In this document: one piece after another, positions 26,365-34,660 of the stretch
Position numbering within the stretch: the first letter of the stretch is position 1
Layout: every line of letters starts with the position of its first letter
Assembly (NCBI GenBank): GCA_007695285.1
Contig: REEC01000100.1
Location: 1 to 50,987 of the forward strand
Source: Spirochaetaceae bacterium
GTDB lineage: Bacteria > Spirochaetota > Spirochaetia > DSM-27196 > PXBQ01
Length of the DNA stretch: 50,987 nucleotides
Reading direction: 5' to 3'
The notes under the pieces: generated by a model
What the model saw: the letters and a program-made list of their open reading frames with translations, nothing else
Database searches by the model: none
Told to the model about the DNA's origin: nothing
Made by a program: the position numbers and the translations under genes

Positions 26365-27568
26365 ACAATCCGTCCGGAGCCAAGACGCACATCATTTGCA
26401 TCGAATCCCCGATAGGCTCGATCACAATTCGTACGATTCGCGTGACGGTGTCGGTTGCGAACACCACGGCGAGAATCCTGTCAGGAGTTCCTACGAAAGT
26501 AACGACGAGCTCGGTATCGTGCACATGCCGAAGATAAGTGATCTCGAGTCCTTGTGATTCGGCGATCGAACGAATCACCGTAGAGAGCGGCGTGCCGCGG
26601 GCGGCGCGGGTGCGATTCGGCGGTGGCGTGTGGTGACCGTTATGCGCGACGGCAGCAACCGAGTTCCGGTTCATCGCGACGACGGCTCGGGTCGCCGTGC
26701 CGGTTACGTCGATGCGCCGGAGTTCGAGCCCGGCTCGATCAATTTCGGCCGCCGTTGACGGCGCGAGAACCCCGGTCGCCGAGAATACATTCTGCTCAAA
26801 CTCAATCCGCTCTGCGGTGAACCTCCCGGACAGGGCTCGGGCGAACACCACAAGTTCCTGCGCGACGGTTGAGTTTGTAACGTCGGCAACAACCGGGACG
26901 TCGGAGTGTCGAGTGAACTCGGTGCGTGGGAGACTTGCCGGTGCACGCGGCACCGCGAGGGCGGTGGCGATCACGAGCCAAAAAAGCGCGAGCGCAACTC
27001 CGATCCGGCCTCTTCGCACAGAGCGTCGTGTCGAGCGTGCGAGGTTTAGCCGCCGCAAGCGACGATGGCACGCGAACGCCGCGTACGGGTACCATATCAC
27101 GGTCCCCGCGCAGACCGGGAGAGAAGGACTCTCGGCGATCACGATGAGGGGGGTCGTGCTCCGGACGAGTTCGGCGGCGAGAGCCGGGATCGCGTCTCCT
27201 GTCCGCGTCGTGATCGAACTCGGCACGCCGTCACGACGGCGAACGATTTGCCACCACCCGGGCCCGATCAGCATCACCGTATCGTCGCCGTACCGTGAAC
27301 CGACGGCGATCGCAAGGTGATGCGAGAATAGACAAAGACTCGATCGTGAGAGCGTGGGTACTCTCTCCTCGGGAATCTCGGCTCGGATTTCTACGGTCCC
27401 ACAGCGAATCCCATCGACAATCGTGTTCCGATCGGTAGGGTGGGGCCGCAGCGGCGCTCCGATCGGCTCGACGCGAGCGAACGTCTCAACCGGAGAGATC
27501 ACTATCATCGCCCGAGACGAGCGGCTGAGAGATAGTACGATGTGCCGGTCTTGATCTTCATTCGGCAC
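26354..27568 (-). CDS. GspL-like T2SS inner-membrane platform protein
   Basis: 404 residues from GTG 27568, with GAGGAGG 9 bases upstream. The arrangement is that of GspL: a cytoplasmic domain (about 1-188) containing an ASKHA-like core (VMLIGPGWWQIVRR; LIVIAESPSLPV), one membrane helix (about 189-206, IGVALALFWLVIATALAV) and a periplasmic domain of about 195 residues. Sequence conservation with known GspL is low, so the call rests on position after gspK and on topology. GspL recruits the ATPase GspE to the membrane. Overlaps gspK by 11 bases. Confidence 0.65.
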   Translation of the reverse strand: MPNEDQDRHIVLSLSRSSRAMIVISPVETFARVEPIGAPLRPHPTDRNTIVDGIRCGTVEIRAEIPEERVPTLSRSSLCLFSHHLAIAVGSRYGDDTVMLIGPGWWQIVRRRDGVPSSITTRTGDAIPALAAELVRSTTPLIVIAESPSLPVCAGTVIWYPYAAFACHRRLRRLNLARSTRRSVRRGRIGVALALFWLVIATALAVPRAPASLPRTEFTRHSDVPVVADVTNSTVAQELVVFARALSGRFTAERIEFEQNVFSATGVLAPSTAAEIDRAGLELRRIDVTGTATRAVVAMNRNSVAAVAHNGHHTPPPNRTRAARGTPLSTVIRSIAESQGLEITYLRHVHDTELVVTFVGTPDRILAVVFATDTVTRIVRIVIEPIGDSMQMMCVLAPDGLYER

Positions 27569-28385
27569 TGTCGCGACCTCCTCGTGTTTGCGCGACGAGC
27601 GATGGCCCCGCGAGAACTTGAAACATGCCGTGCGCGTCGCGTTCGAGGACCGCCCGCACCGGCTCACCGTCGACAGTGATCCGTAACTCGAGGAAAACCG
27701 GCGACGTGCGCAGAACCGTCTGCAGCCGTCCGGACGGATCGAGCGTTGAGAGGTCGGTCGGGCCGATAGCTCCGCGCTCACGCAGCGACACGAGACGTCG
27801 CGCGATCTGCACCGGTCGCTCGATTCCCGTACGTTTTATCGCTGCCTCGATTACGACGAGTGGAGCGGTGTTCACGTTGATGACTGCCGCACCGGGATCT
27901 GGTGCCCACGGGCCCGCGTCGCGCGCGTACGGCGTGAAGACGTGTGCGAACGCTTCTGTGTCGACGATTCCGGCAAACCTCGTGTCCGTCCGGAGCGACG
28001 GTCCACACTTTGTCCGTGCGGCCTCAAACTCCTCGATCGATACTCCCGGGAGCAGAATCTCGGCCCAGAGCTCGGTCGGAACAGCCTCGATCGGAATCGA
28101 GTACACAGGGAAGCGACTCCCGAGATCGGTCACATCCGCGGTAATCGAGCCGGTGCGTGCCGGGATATCGAGTCTCCGGACACCACGCGGTATTACCTGG
28201 TCGTTCAGGTACGCGGCGGCCGTCGAGATCGCTTCAAAACGCCGTCGCGATAGGTCGCGGTGTTTGCTCACCATCTCGGCGGCCGAAAACGCCGTCGTTG
28301 CGACCGAGATCATCACGACCGAAGGCGGTAAGACACACAATAGAATGATCGTTACGCTCAGCCCGGCCGATCCGCGCTCACGCAT
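27558..28385 (-). CDS. gspK: minor pseudopilin GspK
   Basis: 275 residues. The short leader MRERGSAG precedes a hydrophobic helix without Glu at +5, as is typical of GspK, which caps the pseudopilus tip. The large globular domain contains the helix-hairpin-like VINVNTAPLVVIEAAIK segment found in GspK. The ATG overlaps the gspJ stop by one base (TGATG). Length is slightly below the usual 300-330. Confidence 0.85.
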   Translation of the reverse strand: MRERGSAGLSVTIILLCVLPPSVVMISVATTAFSAAEMVSKHRDLSRRRFEAISTAAAYLNDQVIPRGVRRLDIPARTGSITADVTDLGSRFPVYSIPIEAVPTELWAEILLPGVSIEEFEAARTKCGPSLRTDTRFAGIVDTEAFAHVFTPYARDAGPWAPDPGAAVINVNTAPLVVIEAAIKRTGIERPVQIARRLVSLRERGAIGPTDLSTLDPSGRLQTVLRTSPVFLELRITVDGEPVRAVLERDAHGMFQVLAGPSLVAQTRGGRDSAE

Positions 28386-28939
28386 CAGCGAGCACCCGTG
28401 TTCGGCCGATCGCGTGGCGCGTCGCCGACCGGGCTTCGGACCGGGCTTCGGACCGGGTTTCCGAGTCGGACGGTAATGGCTGCTCGCGGCAGGTCGTGCG
28501 CGCGAAGCGTCACGAGGTTACGATCGTTTTCGTGAAACACAAACTCCACTGATACCGGTGCGGTTGTGATGGTCCTCTCGTGACCTCTTTCGCGATGCAA
28601 AACGCGGGTAACGTCGCCTATCGACTCGACGATTACGACGCTGCACGGATCTCCTCCGTAGTACGGGATCTCGATCCGCTCGACCCCGGGGCGCGACCGG
28701 TCCGTCGAGCTACGGTCAAACTGAACCGTCAGCCCGGGAGGAGCTGCGATGTTCGCTGCCGCGTCGACGAGAGTTTTTTCGAGCGTGGCGAGGCCGACGA
28801 CTGTCGTGCTCGTATCGGTGATCACTCTACCGATATGGGTGAACGACAGAACGGCGCCGGTCGCGATGCCGACGATCGACGAGGTTACCGTTATGACGAC
28901 AACCGCCTCGAGCAGTGTGTATCCACGGTTCGATTTCAT
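28385..28939 (-). CDS. minor pseudopilin GspJ-like
   Basis: 184 residues from ATG 28939, overlapping the preceding mini-gene by 4 bases (ATGA). The class III prepilin signal is clear: leader MKSNRG, then YTLLEAVVVITVTSSIVG with Glu at +5. The globular part is beta-rich, as in GspJ. A 12-base tandem repeat near the 3' end adds RSPV-type residues to a disordered basic tail. GspJ is the most likely identity from its place just before gspK; GspI or GspH would be the alternatives. Confidence 0.8.
   Translation of the reverse strand: MKSNRGYTLLEAVVVITVTSSIVGIATGAVLSFTHIGRVITDTSTTVVGLATLEKTLVDAAANIAAPPGLTVQFDRSSTDRSRPGVERIEIPYYGGDPCSVVIVESIGDVTRVLHRERGHERTITTAPVSVEFVFHENDRNLVTLRAHDLPRAAITVRLGNPVRSPVRSPVGDAPRDRPNTGAR
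28427..28461. repeat. 12-base tandem repeat in the gspJ 3' end
   Basis: The unit GACCGGGCTTCG occurs at 28427-28438 and 28439-28450, then as a degenerate partial copy to 28461. It is in frame, so copy-number change would alter the tail by four residues. Confidence 0.85.
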
Positions 28940-29079
28940 GGCACAACGAACACTGCTGAGGCGCGACCGACGGCGACGACGGCGATCGAGAACAAAGTCG
29001 AGAGAGCCGTAACCAGAACGACCATCGCTATGAGCGTAACCATAGCCTCGACTCCGATCCGACCGGATCGCGGGTCCAT
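28936..29079 (-). CDS. 47-residue mini-pseudopilin
   Basis: Fills the gap between gspG and gspJ exactly: the gspG stop runs straight into its start (TGAATG) and its stop overlaps the gspJ start (ATGA). The product starts MDPRSG, and if cut after that Gly has Glu at +5 (RIGVEAMVTLIAMVVL), the pattern needed by prepilin peptidase and by GspG contact. After the single hydrophobic helix it ends at once (AVFVVP), with no globular head. It sits where gspH/gspI lie in standard clusters. Read from the sequence codon by codon. A small membrane protein unrelated to pilins is the alternative. Confidence 0.6.
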   Translation of the reverse strand: MDPRSGRIGVEAMVTLIAMVVLVTALSTLFSIAVVAVGRASAVFVVP

Positions 29080-29529
29080 TCAGTTCTCCCATGATGACAG
29101 CCGGAGGGGACTACCGTCGCGCTGTACAGCGATGGCCGAGATTCCAACCGGTGCTCCGTTCGGAGCCGGTTGCGCGTATCGGTAGACACCTCCCCACGGA
29201 TCGCGCGGAATCGGTTGCGCGAGGTACGGCCCATTCCATGAAGGAGCAATCGGTTCGAGATACGGGGCCGACCACAGTGCGTCGAGTCCCTGCGATTCGG
29301 TCGGATAGCGTCCGACATCGAGTCTGTACAGCTCGAGCGCGAGCGCAAACGCGGCGATCTGCGCGCGTGCGGTCGCAAACCTCGCCCGGTCGACGTACCT
29401 GCCGACCGACGCGCCGACCCCTGCGGTCAGAATGAGGATTATCGCGATTACGACGATCGTTTCGAGAAACGTCCATCCTGCTTCGTCAGTCCGGCAAGGT
29501 GCGCCTTTTGTGTACAGCCTCTTTTTCAC
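29080..29529 (-). CDS. gspG: major pseudopilin GspG
   Basis: 149 residues from GTG 29529 with GGAGGGA upstream. The leader ends at Gly18, followed by WTFLETIVVIAIILIL with Glu at +5. The globular head keeps the GspG signature: RYPTESQGLDALW, a Trp-x-Gly-Pro-Tyr segment and IPRDPWGGVYRYAQP with the calcium-loop region after it. GspG is the main subunit of the pseudopilus that pushes substrate through the secretin. Longer upstream reading frame is not used, as it would run through gspF. Confidence 0.92.
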   Translation of the reverse strand: MKKRLYTKGAPCRTDEAGWTFLETIVVIAIILILTAGVGASVGRYVDRARFATARAQIAAFALALELYRLDVGRYPTESQGLDALWSAPYLEPIAPSWNGPYLAQPIPRDPWGGVYRYAQPAPNGAPVGISAIAVQRDGSPLRLSSWEN

Positions 29530-29549
29530 GAGTGTATCCCTCCGGGGAG

Positions 29550-30557
29550 TCAAAACAAGACGCCGTCGAACGCGGTGACCGCGTCGAGCAACGGACCGAT
29601 TATCGCGACCGCGACAAAAAGCAGTACACAGCCGACTATCACGATCGAGCCGTACTCCGCGACTCGCTCTACGACGGGAATTGCACTCGAGACCGACGAG
29701 ACGCCGGCTGCAACGAGACGTTTCGCGCACGCCGCCGAGTTTCCGCTGCGGTCGGCTGCGGTCATCCAGTACCGCACCGCACGCGGCACCGGAAGCTCGT
29801 CGATCGTCTCGATGAGCGACCGACCACAACGGAGATCTTGAGCCAGCGCGGACAGCCTTTTCCTCATTACCGTCGTTCGCGCGGCGTACGAAGCGTCGGT
29901 GAGAGCTTGGTCGAACGGGACACCGTCGGTGAGCAACTCGGACAGGACGAAAAAAGTTCCGTGAAGATCGATGGCGCACAGTACTGGTCCAATGCCTGGA
30001 ACGCCGTATCCAATACGCGATTTAAATACCGAGAAGAGTGCCGAGCCGCCGATCAACGACGCGAGTAACACCGTCAGGAAAAGCGCAAAGTCCACGCGAC
30101 GACTGACGTTCAGTATAGTCTCATCGTCGACAAACACGATCGTGGCGATCTGAGGAATGAGCCCAACTCGGAGAACGACGAGTCCCGCGGTCATCGCGAC
30201 GATGATCGTACACGGATACGCCACGGCCATCAAAATTGAACGGTTCGCGCGATCGAGCAAGGTCTGCATGTCCACGTACGCCGCAACCGCGCGTGAGAGT
30301 CTGCCGGAGTCGACCGCGGAAGCGAACATCGAGGCGTACGCGCGCCCGACCCCAAGAGCGACGAACGCCTCGGCGGGATCAAAACCTGCCGCGATCGCGC
30401 GGGCGGCGGCCAGAAATGCGCGGCGGCATGTTCCCGAGGTCGAATCTGCGGTACGCTCGAGCGCGACGGCGGTCGGAAGCCCCTCGCCGACAAGCAGAGC
30501 GAAAAAAGATAACGGTGCGGTGCGAACGCGTCGGGAGGCGGTGTACTCTAAAGGCAT
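29550..30557 (-). CDS. gspF: T2SS inner-membrane platform protein GspF
   Basis: 335 residues with the two-fold repeat of GspF domains: FFALLVGEGLPTAVALERTA at about 18-37 and FFVLSELLTDGVPFDQALTDA at about 203-223. Three membrane helices are visible (SILMAVAYPCTIIVAMTAG; VDFALFLTVLLASLIGG; IVIVGCVLLFVAVAIIG). GspF forms the rotor-like core under the pseudopilus. It is about 70 residues shorter than typical (about 400), missing the N-terminal extension. Overlaps gspE by 10 bases. Confidence 0.9.
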   Translation of the reverse strand: MPLEYTASRRVRTAPLSFFALLVGEGLPTAVALERTADSTSGTCRRAFLAAARAIAAGFDPAEAFVALGVGRAYASMFASAVDSGRLSRAVAAYVDMQTLLDRANRSILMAVAYPCTIIVAMTAGLVVLRVGLIPQIATIVFVDDETILNVSRRVDFALFLTVLLASLIGGSALFSVFKSRIGYGVPGIGPVLCAIDLHGTFFVLSELLTDGVPFDQALTDASYAARTTVMRKRLSALAQDLRCGRSLIETIDELPVPRAVRYWMTAADRSGNSAACAKRLVAAGVSSVSSAIPVVERVAEYGSIVIVGCVLLFVAVAIIGPLLDAVTAFDGVLF

Positions 30558-31933
30558 CGCGCGATCTCCTCTGGTGACGACTCACCGGTCTCGACGACTG
30601 CTTTTGCGCACTCGAGCATGCTCGGTGCCGTTGGCGCCGGCGCCCCGTCGACGAACTCCACGTACTCGACTATCGGCATACGCCCCGTGAAACCCGTGTT
30701 GCGGCACGCCGTGCATCCGACCGCGCCCCACGCGCGCGAAGGCGCAAACCCGCCGAGAGCGGTCTCGACCCGCCTGGGCGGCTCCGGCATCGGTTCACGA
30801 CACGAGTGGCAGAGACGGCGGACGAGCCGCTGCGCAACCGCAGAACTCAGAGCGGCCGTGACCGCGTACTGCGGGACGCCGATCTCGCGCAGGCGTACCG
30901 CGACGGTCGGAGCCGAGCGGGTGTGCAACGTCGTAAACACCGTATGTCCCGTCATCGCGGCGCGCACGGCCAGCTCAGCCGCGTCTTTATCCCGGAGCTC
31001 GCCGACCGCGATGACATCGGGATCGTGGCGAAGAACGGACTTCAAAACGTCACGGTAGCCCCGGTCGTGCGATGCGTCGACCGGCACGTGCGTCACTCCA
31101 GGTATCGTGTACTCGACGGGATCCTCGATCGAAACGACGTTGCGTCGCGTTCGGTCGATCGCCGAGAGAATCGCGTGTAACGTCGTTGTCTTTCCCGCTC
31201 CGGTCGGTCCGGACAGGACGACGAGAGCGGACTCGACCTGGGCGAGACTACGTACACGATCGCAAACCGGTTCGGGGAAACCGAGCTCCGAGATCGATCT
31301 CACGACCGAACCGGAGTCGCACAGCCGGATCGAAACCGACTCGCCGTGAACCGTTGGAATGACCGATACGCGCAGGTCGTACGGGGTCGCGAACAACGTG
31401 AGCTTGACCCGACCATCCTGCGGACGACGCCGGTCCATCGTGTCGAGCGCGGCGAGCACCTTGATCCGCGCTACGATTCTTCGCGCGAAAGTCCGCGGGA
31501 TCTCGTCGTGCGGCTCGAGCACGCCGTCGACTCGGAAGCGAACGCTCGCGTCGGTCGCGGACGGTTCGATGTGGACGTCGGATGCTCCCACGCGAATCGC
31601 TTCGATCACGTACCTGTTGACGCGGTTGACGACCGGCTCGTCGTCGGCTACCGCTTCGAGGCGTCCTTGTTGCGACGGCCATACGATCGGGGCCGTGTGT
31701 GATTCGATGTCGTCCGACGTCCGTGCGCTCAGGTGAAGGACCAATTCCTCGCGCGTGATTTCTTCGACCGCGACCGGAGCCGCGTGGAACGCCTCGAGTG
31801 ACACGATGACGTCGTCGGGTACCGGTTCAGCCGCGCCCACGATAACCTCGAACGGAGTGCGTTTGAGGTAAACGATCCCGGTTGCCCGGATAAACTCGGC
31901 CGAGTACTGAACATTCGTGGAGGTTTCGATCAC
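30548..31933 (-). CDS. gspE: T2SS assembly ATPase GspE
   Basis: 461 residues from GTG 31933, overlapping the gspD stop by 4 bases (GTGA). Walker A is GPTGAGKTTT; the Asp box is RRPQDGRVKL; Walker B region is PDVIAVGELRD; the His box is HTVFTTLHTRSAP. The tetracysteine zinc loop is complete (CHSC and CTAC, followed by NTGFTGR). The ATPase powers pseudopilus assembly from the cytoplasmic side. Length is slightly under the usual 490-560 because the N-terminal domain is short. Confidence 0.95.
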   Translation of the reverse strand: MIETSTNVQYSAEFIRATGIVYLKRTPFEVIVGAAEPVPDDVIVSLEAFHAAPVAVEEITREELVLHLSARTSDDIESHTAPIVWPSQQGRLEAVADDEPVVNRVNRYVIEAIRVGASDVHIEPSATDASVRFRVDGVLEPHDEIPRTFARRIVARIKVLAALDTMDRRRPQDGRVKLTLFATPYDLRVSVIPTVHGESVSIRLCDSGSVVRSISELGFPEPVCDRVRSLAQVESALVVLSGPTGAGKTTTLHAILSAIDRTRRNVVSIEDPVEYTIPGVTHVPVDASHDRGYRDVLKSVLRHDPDVIAVGELRDKDAAELAVRAAMTGHTVFTTLHTRSAPTVAVRLREIGVPQYAVTAALSSAVAQRLVRRLCHSCREPMPEPPRRVETALGGFAPSRAWGAVGCTACRNTGFTGRMPIVEYVEFVDGAPAPTAPSMLECAKAVVETGESSPEEIARCL

Positions 31934-34083
31934 GGTGAATCCTCCGGAATTACTCGACGAAGCAGCGACGCGAGATCGTCGGACGTGTCGCGCGACGCGC
32001 TGGGCCGCTCGAGAACCGGGACGACGTACATCGCCGTCTCGACCCGCTCGAACGACGAGCGGTGCGTCCCCAATAGTTTCCCGATAACCGGTATCCTCGC
32101 TATGAATGGGACGCCGTGGTGTTGTTCGGTCGCGTCGTCGTGGACGAGCCCGGCGATCCTGACCGGCTCTCCAGGAGCGAGGACTACGCGCGTGTTCACG
32201 ACGTTCTCCGCCGTGGTCGGCGGGTTTGTCCGACCGGCGGCGGCGTCGGCGCCGCGCTTCGCGACCGAAGCGTGGATGTCGAGCATAATTTCGCCCGCTC
32301 CGGTGACGGCGCCGCGGATGCGAAGTTGAATGCCCGAGACGATCTCGCGCGTTACACCGGTGGACGATGCGGCACCGGTGTCCGGATCGAGCCGAAGATC
32401 GCGGTATCGATACGTCTGCGTGTTGGTCAACTCGACAGTCTCGCCGTCGCGAGCGAGAACCTGTGTGTCTGCGACGATTCGGGCCGTGCTCCGGGCGAGC
32501 TCGGCGCTCAACCGAGCGGCAAACCGAATTCCGAGAAGCGAAACGACGTCCATCTCGAGCGCGAGCAGCGGCCCAAGCGCTCCGACGATTGCCGGTACCG
32601 TCGAAAGCGCGTACGAAGCGGGTCCGGCCTCACCGTCGGTCAGGAACGTCGTCGAGTCTCCGCCGTGGAACTGAAGGATCAAAACGTGATACCGGATCTG
32701 AGGCGTGACGGTGTCGACAATCGAGACGAATTCTTCGACGGCGGAGAACTTTTCGGCGCTGCCCGTGAACACGAGCATTGTGCGCTGCGCGGTTCGGGAG
32801 AAATCGCGCCGATCGAGGTGCCGTGGCAACAGCTCGAAAAAGCGATCGGCGTCGATGTTCGTGAGACGAACAACGCGCGTGTCGGGGGCTATATCGAGAC
32901 GCGAGAAGAGCGTCGTCAGCATCGGGCCTTCGAGACGTGAGACCCAGCCAAAGACGGTCTTTCCGTCGGCGGTTACGTTGAGCCTTGTGCGGAGGTCTCG
33001 CGAGGGTACGGCCGCGCAGAGTGCCGAACCGTCTATCCAGACCGGGCTGTATGAGTAGAACTCGTGTTGCCCGACTCGGACGTCGATGTCCCGGAGAAAT
33101 CCCCCGACGAGTTCGCGCAGCGCCTCGGTACCGAAGAGCACGAGCGCACCGCCGGCCGGATGCAGTACGGCGTTTCGATGCCCCGCGGCGGCGAGAACTT
33201 CGAGCAATTCGGCCGGCGACACGTGCACCGGTGAAAACGTCTCGAAGGCGAATGTCGGAATGTTTGTCGCCGGCCGGTCGGTGACGAAGAGGGTTCCGTC
33301 GTGTTCATGGACGACGAGGCCGACACGCCTCGCGAGCTGATCGACGACAGCTCGGGGCGTGCGCTCGTGGAACACCAAAGGGCCGATCGTCTGGTTTGTC
33401 GTGCTTGCGATCACGAATGGATGACCTGTGCGCCGGAAGACTTCGGTGATCAACTCGTGGGCCGTCACGCGTTCGGACGTCACGGTCACGCCCGTTGCGT
33501 CGGACTCGACGATCATTACGCCGCTTTGCGTCACCCGCGGTTGCTCGGTCACACGCATGTGATCTCCGAAGTCGGAAACGGCCAGCCCCGGTGAACTCGC
33601 GACGAGAATCTCGATAGCGCGTTGCGCCGGCACAGAGCTCATGTGGATCGTTATGGGCGAGGGCGGCAGCGAGGCGCCGACGATCGCGAAACGGGCTTCG
33701 CGCGCGATCATCTCCGCGACTGTCGAGAGTGGGGCCGCGTTCGCGCGGACGGTAATCCCTGCACCGATCGACTCGATGTTGATGCGCGAAACACGGTGCA
33801 CACCGCCGCGCTTCGTGACGAACATTCCCGCGGATTCGGCAACCCGCGCGATTGCGTCGGCGAACGAGCCTCCGGTAAGCCGGATCGAGATCGTTCCTGA
33901 GACGGTCTCGTCGGGAACGACCGACTCATCGAACACATCGCCAAGTGCCAGAACGATATCGCGAACGGGTTGATCACGGAACTCGAGCGACATAAGATCG
34001 GCGCCCGTCGCGTGTTTTACGCCGACCGACGAGAGCGCCAGCGCGGCGACGAGTGCCGCGGTACGGACTTGCTGTACAGTCAC
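31930..34083 (-). CDS. gspD: T2SS outer-membrane secretin GspD
   Basis: About 717 residues. A signal peptide (ALVAALALSSVGVKHATGA) leads into an N0/STN domain (FRDQPVRDIVLALGDVF) and further N-domain repeats, with two or three related units up to about residue 390. The C-terminal secretin domain shows the family end: VVNTRVVLAPGEPVRIAGLV and IPVIGKLLGTHRS. It forms the outer-membrane gate. GTG 34083 overlaps the prepilin-peptidase stop (GTGA) and is preferred; GTG 34101 is possible. Second gene of the operon. Confidence 0.93.
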   Translation of the reverse strand: MTVQQVRTAALVAALALSSVGVKHATGADLMSLEFRDQPVRDIVLALGDVFDESVVPDETVSGTISIRLTGGSFADAIARVAESAGMFVTKRGGVHRVSRINIESIGAGITVRANAAPLSTVAEMIAREARFAIVGASLPPSPITIHMSSVPAQRAIEILVASSPGLAVSDFGDHMRVTEQPRVTQSGVMIVESDATGVTVTSERVTAHELITEVFRRTGHPFVIASTTNQTIGPLVFHERTPRAVVDQLARRVGLVVHEHDGTLFVTDRPATNIPTFAFETFSPVHVSPAELLEVLAAAGHRNAVLHPAGGALVLFGTEALRELVGGFLRDIDVRVGQHEFYSYSPVWIDGSALCAAVPSRDLRTRLNVTADGKTVFGWVSRLEGPMLTTLFSRLDIAPDTRVVRLTNIDADRFFELLPRHLDRRDFSRTAQRTMLVFTGSAEKFSAVEEFVSIVDTVTPQIRYHVLILQFHGGDSTTFLTDGEAGPASYALSTVPAIVGALGPLLALEMDVVSLLGIRFAARLSAELARSTARIVADTQVLARDGETVELTNTQTYRYRDLRLDPDTGAASSTGVTREIVSGIQLRIRGAVTGAGEIMLDIHASVAKRGADAAAGRTNPPTTAENVVNTRVVLAPGEPVRIAGLVHDDATEQHHGVPFIARIPVIGKLLGTHRSSFERVETAMYVVPVLERPSASRDTSDDLASLLRRVIPEDSP

Positions 34084-34547
34084 GCTATCCAGCCCGCGCA
34101 CGCGGCGCCGTACGCTCCGATCGCCCCGAGCGTTATGAACGGTGCGAACGGGAGAAATCGAGAGGCGCGTTCACGCCGTGCGCACTTGTCGACGACGAAG
34201 AACACGACACACACGATCGAAGCGGCGAACACCGCCGTCGCAGCTCGACCCGGACCGAGAGCTGCCGCCAAGAAAGCGGCGAGCTTCACGTCGCCGAACC
34301 CAAGTCCGCCGTGCGTCACCGCTGCCGCGAGCGCGAAAACCGCCGGTACCAACATCACTCCAACGACCGCCTGCGATAATGACGCAGGGATAATGACGGC
34401 CCGAAAGAGCAGTGCGCACGCGATCCCTCCAAGCGAAAAGCGATCGGGTACGCGGAACCGCGTTATATCGGAGTAGACGATCGGAACCGAGAACGTCACG
34501 TACACCGCGAAAAGGAAAAGTTCGGCCGTTCGGGTCGGTACGCCCAT
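34080..34547 (-). CDS. prepilin peptidase (A24 family), catalytic domain only
   Basis: 155 residues, the size of the TadV/C-terminal A24 domain rather than full GspO (about 250-290), so the N-methylation domain and its cysteines are missing. Both catalytic aspartates are present: SDITRFRVPDRFS and the GLGFGDVKL (GxGD) motif. Five to six membrane helices. It would process the pseudopilins encoded downstream. The Shine-Dalgarno (AGAGG) lies in an inverted repeat. First gene of the overlapping T2SS run. Confidence 0.9.
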   Translation of the reverse strand: MGVPTRTAELFLFAVYVTFSVPIVYSDITRFRVPDRFSLGGIACALLFRAVIIPASLSQAVVGVMLVPAVFALAAAVTHGGLGFGDVKLAAFLAAALGPGRAATAVFAASIVCVVFFVVDKCARRERASRFLPFAPFITLGAIGAYGAACAGWIA

Positions 34548-34548
34548 G

Positions 34549-34568
34549 ACTACCTCTTAGGAGGTACT
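34549..34568 (-). promoter_or_regulatory. inverted repeat covering the ribosome site of the first T2SS gene
   Basis: ACTACCTC (34549-34556) and GAGGTACT (34561-34568) pair with one mismatch around TTAG. On the minus strand the Shine-Dalgarno AGAGGT of the prepilin-peptidase gene is in the stem, so translation may be limited until the hairpin opens. Confidence 0.4.
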
Positions 34569-34660
34569 ACGCCACCTTTTTTACCACTGCTTGAGAAGAC
34601 GTTGATTTTCTTCGAGTTTCAGTCCTGCGTGCGGCACAAATCGGCTTGAGTGAGGTAAGG

